From NCBI GenBank assembly GCA_034431935.1, contig DAOUCU010000096.1:1-60467 (forward strand): 60,467 bases of DNA. Reading direction: 5' to 3'. Below, in pieces: positions 1-8,608 of this stretch; the first letter of the stretch is position 1; each line of letters begins with the position of its first letter. Below the pieces are notes generated by a model, which did not search any database, was not told where the DNA came from, and saw only the letters and a program-made list of their open reading frames with translations. Both the position numbers and the translations under genes were made by a program. Origin of the DNA: JBFMDU01 sp034431935. Lineage in GTDB: Bacteria > Chloroflexota > Dehalococcoidia > GIF9 > JBFMDU01.

Positions 1-856
1 GCGGTGAGTTAACGTTGGCGAAACGGCAGGTGTTGAAATACGAGTGGGCACCGGCGCCAAGCCCGACATAGCTGTGGTTCTTCCAATACTTCACATTGTG
101 ACGGCATTCACGCCCCGGGATGGCCCAGTTGGATATTTCGTAGTGGTGGTATCCGGCGTTCCCCAGAGCCGCTTCAGCCAGCTGGTACATGTCGGCGGCG
201 AGGTCAGGGTCCGGTGCCGGTATCAGGCCATGCGCAATCATCTGCGCCAAAGGTGTCTGTGGCTCGAGGGTGAGGGAGTAGATTGAGAGGTGTTCTGGAT
301 GCAGGTCAAGGGCCTGTTCGATGGTAATGCGCCATTCGTGCAGCGTCTGACGGGGCAGGCCGTAAATGAGGTCAATGTTCACGTTTTCGAAGCCGGCTTC
401 GCGAGCAATACAAAAGGCTTGCCTGGCTTCCTCGGCTGAGTGCGGCCGCCCGAGCATCTTCAGCTCTGTGTCGCTGAAGCTCTGGACGCCGATGCTGAGG
501 CGGTTGACGCCAATATTGCGAAGAGAGCGGAGAAGCGGCTTACTGGTGCTTTCAGGGTTGGCTTCAACTGTGATTTCGGCCTGATGGCTAACGGTGAAAC
601 AATCGTAGATGATGTATATAAGGCGGGTCAGCTGTCGGCGGCTCAGCATGGTAGGAGTTCCGCCACCGATATAGAGCGTGGAAACATCGTGGTTGGCTAG
701 CAGGGACGACCAGAGATGTGCTTCCTGACTTAGTGCCGAGAGATATGATGGAATGTGGCGAGAGGCTCCGGCGTAGGAGTTGAAGTCGCAGTAGAGGCAC
801 TTGGAACGGCAGAATGGGATATGAACGTAGAGTCCGATGCCCGATGTGCTACTCAT
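1..856 (-). CDS. hemW: HemW-like radical SAM protein (3' end outside window)
   Basis: Reading the minus strand from the ATG at 856 gives an open frame that runs off the left edge, so the C-terminus is missing. Residues about 5-25 contain HIPFCRSKCLYCDF, the CxxxCxxC site that holds the radical SAM [4Fe-4S] cluster. The following GGGTPT motif and the stretch NIDLIYGLPRQT are typical of the HemW/HemN family. HemW was long annotated as oxygen-independent coproporphyrinogen III oxidase but is now regarded as a heme-binding or heme-delivery protein. The lone CxxxCxxC and the short N-terminus favour HemW over true HemN. It lies 28 bases downstream of secF on the same strand and may be co-transcribed. 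The family call is firm; the exact function is inferred. Confidence 0.88.
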   Translation of the reverse strand, partial: MSSTSGIGLYVHIPFCRSKCLYCDFNSYAGASRHIPSYLSALSQEAHLWSSLLANHDVSTLYIGGGTPTMLSRRQLTRLIYIIYDCFTVSHQAEITVEANPESTSKPLLRSLRNIGVNRLSIGVQSFSDTELKMLGRPHSAEEARQAFCIAREAGFENVNIDLIYGLPRQTLHEWRITIEQALDLHPEHLSIYSLTLEPQTPLAQMIAHGLIPAPDPDLAADMYQLAEAALGNAGYHHYEISNWAIPGRECRHNVKYWKNHSYVGLGAGAHSYFNTCRFANVNSP

Positions 857-884
857 GAGTTTAAGGCCGGACGGTCCGGCCCGT

Positions 885-1802
885 TTACGATTTGCGCTTG
901 CCGATAGGAAGCCAGGAAAAGAAGCGTCCCCACTCGCCACGATCCCAGACAACGAGCAGCTGCGGCGCGATACAGGAAGCGCTGTACGTACCGACCAGAA
1001 CGCCTACCAGCAGTACCAGCATGAAGTTGCGTATGGTAATGCCGCCCAGAAGGTAAAGCGCCAGGATAACGAACAGAGTAGTCAGGCTGGTATTGAGAGA
1101 GCGGGTGAAGGTCTCGAGAACGCTGGAATTGACAACCGTGGCGAAGTCCCTGCTGATACCCCGGGTCATATTGTCCCTGATACGATCAAAGACGACGATG
1201 GTGTTGTTGATACTGTAGCCAACGACGGCAAGCACACCGGTGATGAACAGGGCATCGACTTCAACACCAAGTAGCCAGCCGAGAATGGAGAACACTGTCA
1301 GAACGATGAATACATCGTGAAGGATGGGTATGATGGCGCAGGTTCCCCATCGGAATGGCCTTGGCATCTTACGGAAGGCCCAGGCGATATAAGTCAGGAT
1401 GAAAACCGCAGCCACAATGATGGCGATACCGGCATCCCGCGCTGTCCTAGCCGCAATCACCGGCGAGACAGAGTAGAAGTCAAGGACGGTTACCTTCCCG
1501 AACTTGTCCTCAAGTCCCGCCGTCAGAGACTCCTTTTCGCCGGAGGATATTTCACGCACGCGAATGAAGAAATCACCATCGGGGGTCTTCTGGATGGTCG
1601 CCTGGTCATAGCCCAGGTTAAGCAATGCTGTGCGCAGGTCTCCCTGGTCAATCGGCTTGTCAAACCTGAGGGTTATGGCTGAACCGCTGGCGAAATCAAC
1701 CCCCGGCTGCAGTTTGAAGACCGCCAGAGAAATGATGCCGACAAGTATGAGTACTCCCGAGACGAGGAAAAACGTATATCTCTTTCCGACAAAATCAATC
1801 AT
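885..1802 (-). CDS. secF: Protein translocase subunit SecF
   Basis: This 305-residue membrane protein begins with one transmembrane segment (residues about 10-30), followed by an extracytoplasmic domain and five more hydrophobic segments, the SecF half of the RND-like SecDF complex. SecDF uses the proton-motive force to help pull proteins through SecYEG. Seen in the sequence are the LQPGVDFASG motif after the first helix and the ALFITGVLAVVGYSINNTIV segment with the DRIRDN loop, both characteristic of SecF. Its start codon overlaps the secD stop by four bases (ATGA), so the two are translationally coupled. Length is normal for the family. Confidence 0.96.
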   Translation of the reverse strand: MIDFVGKRYTFFLVSGVLILVGIISLAVFKLQPGVDFASGSAITLRFDKPIDQGDLRTALLNLGYDQATIQKTPDGDFFIRVREISSGEKESLTAGLEDKFGKVTVLDFYSVSPVIAARTARDAGIAIIVAAVFILTYIAWAFRKMPRPFRWGTCAIIPILHDVFIVLTVFSILGWLLGVEVDALFITGVLAVVGYSINNTIVVFDRIRDNMTRGISRDFATVVNSSVLETFTRSLNTSLTTLFVILALYLLGGITIRNFMLVLLVGVLVGTYSASCIAPQLLVVWDRGEWGRFFSWLPIGKRKS

Positions 1803-3121
1803 CGCTTGACTCCGTAGGCCCTCAGGGAGGTGACCCAGTGGCTGGCGACCAGAAGCCTCAGGAAGGTGCGGCTGACGGCGATTGCGGTGAACATGCTCAG
1901 CAGGACGCCGATGAACAAAGTGACGGCAAAACCACGGACCATAAACGCGCCGAGCGTGCCGCCCAACCAGTAAAGGACGCCGCAGGCAATGAAGGTGGTG
2001 ATGTTGCTGTCGCGGATAGCCGACCAGGCGCGATTGAATCCGGCATCAACGGCGGCGCCGAGGGTCTTTCCTGACCGGAGTTCTTCTTTGATGCGCTCGA
2101 AGATGAGGACATTGGCATCGACCGCCATGCCGATTGATACGATGAATCCAGCCATGCCGGGTAACGTAAGCACCACCGGGATCATCTTGAAGACGGATAG
2201 TACGAGTGTTGCGTAAATTGCTAGTGCGATTGCGGCGATAACTCCTGGGACGCGGTAGTAGATAATCATGAACAGAATCACCAGGGTCAGGCCGATAAGC
2301 CCGGCAATGAGGCTTTTCTGAAGTGAATCGGCGCCTAGAGTGGCGTCGACATCCGAGCGCTGAATGATAGTTAATGGTACGTCGAGAGCGCCAGAATTCA
2401 ACTGGATGGCCAGTGTTTTAGCCTCGTTAATAGTGAGACCGGTGATGACGCCGCGGTCTTCGATGACCGCCTGAACAGTCGGCGCCGAGATAAGCTTGTC
2501 GTCGAGAAAGATTCCGAGCGGCTTCTGCAGATTACGTTCGGTTATCTGCTTGAAGAGGACAGCGCCTTCCGAGTTCCATTCGAAAGCGACTTCAGGCTCG
2601 TTTTTCTGCTGGCTGATGACGACCTGAGCGTTCGGCTTAAAGTATTTACCGGTGAGCTCTTTCTCTTGCCCATCGCTACCCTTGGCCTTGGCAACGACCC
2701 ATTCCTGCTCACCCTTGTCGTTCACTACCGGCTTACCATCCGGTCCAAGTTTCAGCTCGCGAAAATCGAGCTGTGCGGTCTGGCCGAGCAGGCGGATGGC
2801 CTCGTTGATATCACGAACCCCTGGCAGTTGGACCAGAATACGGTCGGTTCCGAGTTGCTGGATAAGCGGCTCGGTAACGCCATACTCGTTGACACGGCGT
2901 TCGATTTTCTGAATGACGCCGGCCATAGCATCAGCGTCGCTCTGAGAAGGGTCTTTCTTAGACAGGTCTGCCTCGTAGACGAGGTGACTGCCGCCCTTGA
3001 GGTCAAGACCCAGCTGCATGCCATGGCGTCCCAAACGCTCGCTGTCGATTGGTGTAATCATCCAGAGCGCTAGGCCGAACAGGACGATAATGAATATCAG
3101 CATCCAGAAGTCTTTTCTCAA
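1799..3121 (-). CDS. secD: Protein translocase subunit SecD
   Basis: The 440-residue protein has an N-terminal membrane anchor (residues about 7-25), the GLDLKGGSHLVYE motif of SecD, a large extracytoplasmic domain with the QLPGVRD stretch, and five C-terminal membrane helices containing the IGMAVDANVLIFERIKEE signature. It partners SecF in protein export. The start codon appears to be TTG at 3121; nothing better is in frame close to MRKDFWMLI. A 242-base divergent spacer separates it from the sugar nucleotidyltransferase, so the promoter for secD-secF(-hemW) should lie there. Confidence 0.96.
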   Translation of the reverse strand: MRKDFWMLIFIIVLFGLALWMITPIDSERLGRHGMQLGLDLKGGSHLVYEADLSKKDPSQSDADAMAGVIQKIERRVNEYGVTEPLIQQLGTDRILVQLPGVRDINEAIRLLGQTAQLDFRELKLGPDGKPVVNDKGEQEWVVAKAKGSDGQEKELTGKYFKPNAQVVISQQKNEPEVAFEWNSEGAVLFKQITERNLQKPLGIFLDDKLISAPTVQAVIEDRGVITGLTINEAKTLAIQLNSGALDVPLTIIQRSDVDATLGADSLQKSLIAGLIGLTLVILFMIIYYRVPGVIAAIALAIYATLVLSVFKMIPVVLTLPGMAGFIVSIGMAVDANVLIFERIKEELRSGKTLGAAVDAGFNRAWSAIRDSNITTFIACGVLYWLGGTLGAFMVRGFAVTLFIGVLLSMFTAIAVSRTFLRLLVASHWVTSLRAYGVKR

Positions 3122-3363
3122 TTTGTCCCAATCCCCTGGTCTTGTTGCTTGCGCTTCAGCAAGATGTCGACGTAAATATATCCTGTGAGCGTGGTAGCCA
3201 GTTCAAGCACAAAACAGGGCGTCATTATAGACAAGGGGATTCCTATTGTAAAGGTGTGGGCCGAATGGTGGAGGCTGGTCTTACCGGGACTAGAGTCGGG
3301 CGTGTTGTATGCGGGTAAAGCGGTATGCTAGTATGCTCCAAAACCAAGGACACAGGTGTAGAT

Positions 3364-4476
3364 TTGAAAGCAGTCATTCTTGTTGGTGGAGAGGCGACGC
3401 GCCTGAGGCCGCTGACCTGTGACCTTCCAAAAGCGGTAGTCCCGGTGGCCAACGTGCCTTTTCTCGAGCGTTTTGTTGCCTATCTGCACAGTCACGGAGT
3501 TGGTGATGTTATTCTCGCAGTGGCCAGTGACCCGGCCCGGCTCGAACGGTATTTTGGCGATGGACGCCGGATGGGTGTTCATATTGTCTACTCGCCAGAA
3601 AGCAGGCCGCTCGGCACTGCCGGCGCAATCAAGAATGCTGAACGCTACATAGACGGGCGGTTTATCGCATGCAACGGGGACATGCTGACTGGTATTGACC
3701 TGACAGAGATGCTCAGACTCCACCATGAAAAGCAGGCGATGGTTACAATTGCGCTAACGCCAGTGGACAATCCGACTGCGTACGGGGTTGTCGAGACTGA
3801 CGGCGTACAGCGGGTGAAGCGGTTTGTAGAGAAGCCTCCTGCCGCGCAGGTAACTACGAACATGATTAATGCCGGAATCTATGTCATGGAGCCAGAGGTG
3901 CTCAGAGATATGCCGGCAAACAAGTTCTTGATGCTTGAGCGGGATGTCTTCCCACAATTGTTGGCCGCTGGCAAGCCAGTCTATGCCTACCAATCTCAGG
4001 CCTACTGGATTGACATCGGGACGCCGGAAAAGTACCTGGAGGCTAACAGTCTGCTTATCAGCGGGGAGGTGCCGGTCGGCATTTCTTACGCGTCAAGGGA
4101 GGGTGATGTCCTGATTCAGGGACCTGTTGCCATTCATGCCGGGGGCCGGTTGAAAGGCCGGATTCTGCTTGGGAAGGGGTGTGTGATTGGTGAGGGGGCA
4201 TTGGTGGTTGGTCCGGCAGTGATAGGTGATAATTGCCGCGTTGGTGAAGGTGCAACGTTAGAGGAGGTGGTGGTCTGGGATGGGGTGGAGATTGGCTCTG
4301 GAGCAGTGCTGCGCCGCTGTGTTGTAGCTTCGGAGAGTATTATTGGCGAAGGGTGTCAGGTCCTGGAAGGTTGTGTCGTTGGGAGCAGAGTGCATCTTGG
4401 CCGCGGTAATAAGTTGGACCGGGGCGTGCGCATCTGGCCAGGTCGGGTCATACCGCCTGAAACAATATCATTTTAG
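3364..4476 (+). CDS. NDP-sugar pyrophosphorylase with left-handed beta-helix tail
   Basis: Residues about 1-230 form a nucleotidyltransferase domain with the signature VGGEATRLRPLT, which binds the nucleoside triphosphate and sugar-1-phosphate; residues about 245-370 carry hexapeptide repeats (G-x-[IVL] spacing) of a left-handed beta-helix. This layout is shared by mannose-1-phosphate guanylyltransferases and glucose-1-phosphate thymidylyl/adenylyltransferases, so the sugar and nucleotide cannot be assigned. The product would feed cell-surface polysaccharide or glycoprotein synthesis. An in-frame ATG exists 13 codons upstream at 3325, but the family N-terminus (KAVILVGG) fits the TTG at 3364. 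Confidence 0.88.
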   Translation: MKAVILVGGEATRLRPLTCDLPKAVVPVANVPFLERFVAYLHSHGVGDVILAVASDPARLERYFGDGRRMGVHIVYSPESRPLGTAGAIKNAERYIDGRFIACNGDMLTGIDLTEMLRLHHEKQAMVTIALTPVDNPTAYGVVETDGVQRVKRFVEKPPAAQVTTNMINAGIYVMEPEVLRDMPANKFLMLERDVFPQLLAAGKPVYAYQSQAYWIDIGTPEKYLEANSLLISGEVPVGISYASREGDVLIQGPVAIHAGGRLKGRILLGKGCVIGEGALVVGPAVIGDNCRVGEGATLEEVVVWDGVEIGSGAVLRRCVVASESIIGEGCQVLEGCVVGSRVHLGRGNKLDRGVRIWPGRVIPPETISF

Positions 4477-4572
4477 GTTGCGTCCAGCAATGTGTCGGCC
4501 GCTGGTGCAGATTTGACACACCTCCAGCTTTGAGGTAAACTTTCCGCACTGTTTTCGGGTTGGTGGAGTACT

Positions 4573-4809
4573 ATGCCTATATATGAATATTCGTGTCCCG
4601 CAGGGCACGGCGTTTTTGAATTGATGCGTCCTTCTTCCAAAGCTGATGACAAAGCGCTTTGTCCCAAGTGCCAGAAACCTTCCCGCCGGGTATTCTCCAG
4701 GTTTGCCTGCGTTTCCAAAGGGGCTGATGGAGTTTCGACTCCGGTGGCGGGTACTGGCAGTTCCTGCGCTACCTGCGGTTCGTCCAGCTGTGCTACTTGC
4801 GGAGGATAG
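4573..4809 (+). CDS. FmdB family zinc-ribbon protein
   Basis: This 78-residue protein starts MPIYEYSC, the hallmark of the FmdB regulatory-protein family. Zinc-ribbon ligands are visible as C8/H12 and C30-x2-C33. A second run at the C-terminus, C65-x2-C68 and C73-x2-C76, is Gly/Ser-rich and repetitive. The family role is uncertain; it was named for proximity to formamidase genes and is probably a small metal-binding protein. It sits between the nucleotidyltransferase and the bL25 gene on the same strand, 89 bases before the latter. Confidence 0.85.
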   Translation: MPIYEYSCPAGHGVFELMRPSSKADDKALCPKCQKPSRRVFSRFACVSKGADGVSTPVAGTGSSCATCGSSSCATCGG

Positions 4810-4898
4810 GCGGACTTCCCCCGGCTCATCTGTGCGAGGTTTTCGCTCATGCCAGCCGCGCCGGCGCCACACGTCGGTGATCTCAGGAGAGTGTTGAT

Positions 4899-5633
4899 AT
4901 GAAGCAAATGGAAATTCGTGCCATTAGGCGGCAGGTGTTTGGTAAGCAAGTGCGAGCATTGCGGCGGGCCGGAGTGGTGCCGGCCCATCTGTTCGGTCGG
5001 GACATTGAGCCGGAAGCTCTTCAGGTAGAGGCGGCGGCGCTGGATAAAGTATTGGCCAGAGCCGGCACCAGCCGGCTGGTTTCGCTGGTGGTTGAAGGAG
5101 AGCGCGAACCGCGAAACGTACTTGTCAAGGAAGTCCAGCGTGATTGTATGGGCGACCAAGTCATTCATATCGATTTCTATCAGGTGAGGATGACGGACAA
5201 GATCAAGGTTGAGATACCCGTCGTTGCGGTCGGTGAGTCTCCAGCGGTGAAGGGCAAGCTCGGTGTGCTGATGCAGGCGATGCGCTCTCTGCCGATCGAG
5301 TGCTTGCCGGCGGAAATCCCGCAGTCAGTACAGGTTGACGTGTCCGGGCTGACCAAGCTTGATGACGGCATCTGTGTTAAGGATTTGAAGCTCAAAGACG
5401 GCATCACCGTTCTGGCTGACCCCGATGAGCTGGTTATTAAAATCAGCGTTGTTAAGGTGGCCAAGGAGGAGGTGGCTAAGCCGGTTGAGGCCGCCCCCGG
5501 GGAAGGTGCGGCTGTGGCCGGGGGTGGTGGGATTGCGGAGGGTGCCAAGGCCGAAGGTGGCGCTGAAGCTGGCGGTAAGGCTGAGAAGACCGAAAAAGCT
5601 GAGAAACCGGAGAAGGGACAGAAATCAGCTTAG
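4899..5633 (+). CDS. rplY: 50S ribosomal protein bL25 (CTC/TL5 type)
   Basis: The 244-residue protein has the N-terminal 5S-rRNA-binding domain of bL25 (residues about 1-90, with FGKQVRALRRAGVVPAHLFG) and the C-terminal TL5/CTC beta domain (about 95-185). The last 50 residues form a low-complexity Ala/Gly/Glu/Lys tail ending in repeated KAEK/KPEK units, which is longer than in many homologues but a common type of extension. A ribosome-binding site (AGGAGAG) precedes the ATG. A rho-independent terminator follows directly. It binds 5S rRNA in the large ribosomal subunit. Confidence 0.94.
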   Translation: MKQMEIRAIRRQVFGKQVRALRRAGVVPAHLFGRDIEPEALQVEAAALDKVLARAGTSRLVSLVVEGEREPRNVLVKEVQRDCMGDQVIHIDFYQVRMTDKIKVEIPVVAVGESPAVKGKLGVLMQAMRSLPIECLPAEIPQSVQVDVSGLTKLDDGICVKDLKLKDGITVLADPDELVIKISVVKVAKEEVAKPVEAAPGEGAAVAGGGGIAEGAKAEGGAEAGGKAEKTEKAEKPEKGQKSA

Positions 5634-5660
5634 ACTTTCCTGGGGTAAATGGAATAGTAA

Positions 5661-5703
5661 AGGGCGCGCCTGTCCGTTTCGGCAGGGGCGCCCTGATTTT
5701 TTC
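5661..5703 (+). terminator. Rho-independent terminator after bL25 gene
   Basis: A GC-rich inverted repeat (GGGCGC-g-CCTG pairing with CAGG-g-GCGCCC, loop tccgtttcgg) is followed by a T-rich run (gattttttc). It lies 28 bases after the bL25 stop and just before the convergent gene ending at 5716, so it probably ends the plus-strand unit. Confidence 0.85.
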
Positions 5704-5715
5704 GGGGGGTGATGT

Positions 5716-6390
5716 CTAGGGATCGGATTGGCTGGCCGTTGAGGTTTCAGGCCTGGAGGTATCCGGACCCAGTCCTTTGCCTTCACCGGCACTGTCGCGT
5801 AACCATCGCTGAATGTCGTTGAGCGCCGGCGGAAAAACGATAAAGACGTCAATTGAGGCCGGGAAATGGATACGGTGGCCTTCCCTTACAAAGAGCACTC
5901 CAGCCTCCCCATCTTTAAGGGTCTGGTCGATGCGGGCGGCTATGTGTTCCCATCGCCTGCGAGATGCGTCACTGAAAAACTCGGAGACTTTAGAAGCTAC
6001 TTTCTCACTGACGAAGCCGAGCATGAGGCATCTTTCCCAGTCCATCGCTTCTTCAGCGATATCACGGTCTTCAATTAACTCGAAGCTGGCGCCCGCCTGA
6101 CGCCGTACCTTCGTGATCTCCCAGCCGGCCGGGTTGAATCTCTCCATCACCGCTATGCCCTCGTCGCCGCCGACAACAATCGACTCATGATAGATCCGGC
6201 GTATTGGCCCCAGCTTGGACTCAAGGTTGGAAAGATGTTCCATGACCTCGAGCCAGTAGCGGCGGCACTTCTCTTTGTATTCCTCGGGTGAGTTTTCATT
6301 GTACAGGACGAGCGGCACAAGGTAGATTTTCCTTGGGGATTTGAACTGGTCTGTGGAAGGCTTATCGATATGCCCGATTTCCGGCGTCAT
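5716..6390 (-). CDS. Unrecognised conserved-looking protein, 224 residues
   Basis: I do not recognise a family. The product is soluble, with no signal peptide or membrane segment; it is rich in charged residues, and the middle (residues about 25-190) looks like a mixed alpha/beta fold. The C-terminus (about 200-224) is a low-complexity Ser/Thr/Pro tail. It starts three bases after the stop of the Cys-containing gene at 6394-6720, so the two form a likely two-gene operon. Codon use looks like its neighbours. The ATG at 6390 is the only sensible start (MTPEIGHIDK). Confidence 0.7.
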   Translation of the reverse strand: MTPEIGHIDKPSTDQFKSPRKIYLVPLVLYNENSPEEYKEKCRRYWLEVMEHLSNLESKLGPIRRIYHESIVVGGDEGIAVMERFNPAGWEITKVRRQAGASFELIEDRDIAEEAMDWERCLMLGFVSEKVASKVSEFFSDASRRRWEHIAARIDQTLKDGEAGVLFVREGHRIHFPASIDVFIVFPPALNDIQRWLRDSAGEGKGLGPDTSRPETSTASQSDP

Positions 6391-6393
6391 GTG

Positions 6394-6720
6394 CTACCTC
6401 TTTTCCGGTGGTGGAGTTTCCGTTCCCCATGTCTGCATGATGTGTTTTAGGGTCTGTGCCAGCTTCGGACTGGAACGCAGGCGCGAGATAAAAACGGGGC
6501 ATCCTTCAAGGAGGACATTTTGAAGGGTCGCCGCGGCGCTTTCCAGGAAGAGCCGCATTTCGTCGCTTGCTGCATCCGGCGCTCCGGGCAAGCCCATCAT
6601 TGACTTAAGCTGTTTCTGCATGTCTTCGGGGCTGAGCCGCATTGGTGTCACGCAGTTTTTATACCAGGGACAGGCTTTACATTGGAGTATCGCCGAAGCT
6701 TCTTCAAGGATATCCGCCAT
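6394..6720 (-). CDS. Small Cys-motif protein of unknown function
   Basis: The frame is open from 6759, but the ATG at 6720 has a good ribosome-binding site (GGAGAC, spacing 5) and gives a 108-residue protein beginning MADILEEAS. It contains C14-x2-C17-P-W-Y-K-N-C23 and a further Cys in the motif LLEGCPVF, a four-cysteine set that could bind zinc or an iron-sulfur cluster. I cannot name the family. It is the first gene of a two-gene unit with the 224-residue protein downstream (3-base gap). Confidence 0.65.
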   Translation of the reverse strand: MADILEEASAILQCKACPWYKNCVTPMRLSPEDMQKQLKSMMGLPGAPDAASDEMRLFLESAAATLQNVLLEGCPVFISRLRSSPKLAQTLKHIMQTWGTETPPPEKR

Positions 6721-6888
6721 GTGGTGTCTCCCAGTTTTGTTGTTGCGGGCCTGCCGCATATTGTACCTGAATCCGGCGCGCGCGGCACTGTCTCCAGCGG
6801 ACGGAGAATTCAGCTATTCTGGGCACTGTTGGAAAGGGGCCGCCACGAAACTGGACTATAATGAGTGGTACGGAGGTATGATCTGGCA

Positions 6889-8241
6889 ATGACAACGTTT
6901 AGCCTTTCTGCTGTAGTCTCACACATTGATGCCAACCGGACGGTGAAAGAGCTCATCATGGCATGGCTCAAACGGCCGAGCCAGCGTCAGAGAATATCCG
7001 TTACCGACCTGACTGGCCTGAGGCAAGCGTATTTCAAAAGGAAATTCCCGGATATCACGCCGTCTCTTGAGCGACAGCAATTGATGTGGTCGGGCACAGG
7101 GTTTCACCAGCTTTTTGGGGTAGCGGTTTCTCGTGAGGAGTATTTGGAGCAGTTCGTCGAGGTGGAAGGTGTGGTGGGCCGGATAGATATCTATGAGGAT
7201 ATGCCGACGGAAGTTAAGACGACGGGAAGCCCGTTGGATGAGAGCGACATCAAACGGAAACGGCCGTATTATCTTGAGCAGCTCGGGTTCTATTGTGCCA
7301 TGGTGAATAACAAGAAAGGCAGGGTGGTTGTCTACTGTAGGGACGCATCTCCTGAGCAGGCGCTGACGGCTTTCCGGGTAACATTTTCCGACCTCGGCGC
7401 TATCGTGGCCGAGATGAGGAAACGGCGGGACTTACTTCTTGAAGCGTTGGAGAAGGGTGACCCAAGCCGTCTGCCAGTATGCCCCTGGGGAAGCTGGCAG
7501 TGCGAATATGCCGGGGTCTGCGATTGCCGGACAGGTACGGTGCCGGTTTCGAAGGAAGTGGTGGGCCAGGTCTCAGCTATTGAGAGTGATGAAACGGCAG
7601 TTCGCTATCTGGTCGAAAGACTGAGGGCTGGAAGTGATAGAGTCAGGCCACCGCGTCTTAACGACCTTGTTTTCCCGAGGAAAGCCTATCTGGCCAGAAT
7701 GAAACAGCGGCACGCACGTGACGAAGATGCTATTGATACCGAGGATGAGGCGGCTGAGCGTCTGACTTCAATTGAACGCACCGGCTTTCTCAGCGTCATT
7801 CGGGATGCCGTCAGGTACGGTCTACCCGGGGCGACACTGCACGTGCCGGTTAGGGCTGGTTCTATGGAAGATATGGTACTGCTAAACGACGGGATACCGC
7901 TAGTTGTCCGCAGTGCCAGGCTGAACTCGGTGGTTGAGCGTGGCAATCTCCCGCGCGTCTTCTCCCACTACATCATGAGACTGGCCCTGGAGTGTGGCCT
8001 GACTGACCAGCGGCGTGGACGTCTGGTTATCTACTATGAAAAGGTTCCCCGGGAGGACGCAAAGCTGATGGTCTATGATATCAGCTTCAAAGACACAAAG
8101 GTGCTTAAGACCGAGGTTCTGCGGCGTATCAATCTGCTGGAAACGGTCAAGCAGGTTGATGAACTGCCGGCTTGCCCGGATTGGATGTGCCGCTACTGTG
8201 GTGAGCGTGTCCTATGCGGTGCCGGCACCGGCAGGATTTGA
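6889..8241 (+). CDS. Cas4/RecB-like PD-(D/E)XK nuclease with apparent internal duplication
   Basis: The 450-residue product has an N-terminal half resembling Cas4/RecB nucleases: D100 (GRIDIYED), E108-V-K110 as the E-x-K motif, Q131-x3-Y135, then C198, C205, C211 and C213 as likely [4Fe-4S] ligands. The second half repeats the plan in degraded form: VVRSA (339-343) sits where E-V-K would be, YIMRLALECG mirrors YYLEQLGFYCA, and C429, C434, C437 and C443 form a second cysteine set. So one half looks catalytic and the other non-catalytic. No CRISPR array or cas1/cas2 is nearby, so a role in DNA repair is more likely than adaptation. The start at ATG 6889 (GGAGGT upstream, spacing 11) is preferred to the GTG at 6865. 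Confidence 0.78.
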   Translation: MTTFSLSAVVSHIDANRTVKELIMAWLKRPSQRQRISVTDLTGLRQAYFKRKFPDITPSLERQQLMWSGTGFHQLFGVAVSREEYLEQFVEVEGVVGRIDIYEDMPTEVKTTGSPLDESDIKRKRPYYLEQLGFYCAMVNNKKGRVVVYCRDASPEQALTAFRVTFSDLGAIVAEMRKRRDLLLEALEKGDPSRLPVCPWGSWQCEYAGVCDCRTGTVPVSKEVVGQVSAIESDETAVRYLVERLRAGSDRVRPPRLNDLVFPRKAYLARMKQRHARDEDAIDTEDEAAERLTSIERTGFLSVIRDAVRYGLPGATLHVPVRAGSMEDMVLLNDGIPLVVRSARLNSVVERGNLPRVFSHYIMRLALECGLTDQRRGRLVIYYEKVPREDAKLMVYDISFKDTKVLKTEVLRRINLLETVKQVDELPACPDWMCRYCGERVLCGAGTGRI

Positions 8242-8290
8242 CTGCCGTGGACAAAACGATGTATGAAACCCGGTCCGTTGGGTGAGTTAT

Positions 8291-8524
8291 CTAGTCTCGG
8301 CGGAGAAGTCGGCCTCTCGAGTTGCTCTGCATGCCCTCGATCTCACGCATCTTCTGGATTTCTTCCTCAGTCAACTCTTTCGAGGACACCAGGTCGCCGC
8401 CGGTGACCTTTATCCGGTACAGCTTGTGGCACTTCCAGCAGGAGAATGGGCCCTCGTAGTCGGCACTCAGAAGTGACATGGTACTTACGGTATTACACCC
8501 GGGGCAATTGATAGTAAAGAGCAT
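8291..8524 (-). CDS. Small zinc-ribbon protein
   Basis: This 77-residue protein has C7-x2-C10 and CWKC near residues 29-32, a classic two-knuckle zinc ribbon, followed by a charged helix (SKELTEEEIQKMREIEG) and a basic tail. No enzymatic domain is present. It lies between the nuclease gene (opposite strand) and the CDF exporter gene (same strand, about 85 bases upstream of it in reading direction). A good ribosome-binding site (AGGAGGACAAG) precedes the ATG. Function unknown; nucleic-acid or protein binding is possible. Confidence 0.72.
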   Translation of the reverse strand: MLFTINCPGCNTVSTMSLLSADYEGPFSCWKCHKLYRIKVTGGDLVSSKELTEEEIQKMREIEGMQSNSRGRLLRRD

Positions 8525-8608
8525 CAGCTTGTCCTCCTAGCGGCAAAGAGTATACCACGCTGGTCTAGCGCGGGTTGGCGGTGATCTGGTTGGAGATGTA
8601 TGGCCGGG

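Noticed and set aside
837..1682. Open frames on the plus strand opposite secF
   Set aside because: They are shadows of secF; the protein sequences are hydrophilic, repetitive and without motifs.
6889..8241. CRISPR-Cas locus suggested by a Cas4-like protein
   Set aside because: No repeat array and no cas1, cas2 or effector genes are in the window.
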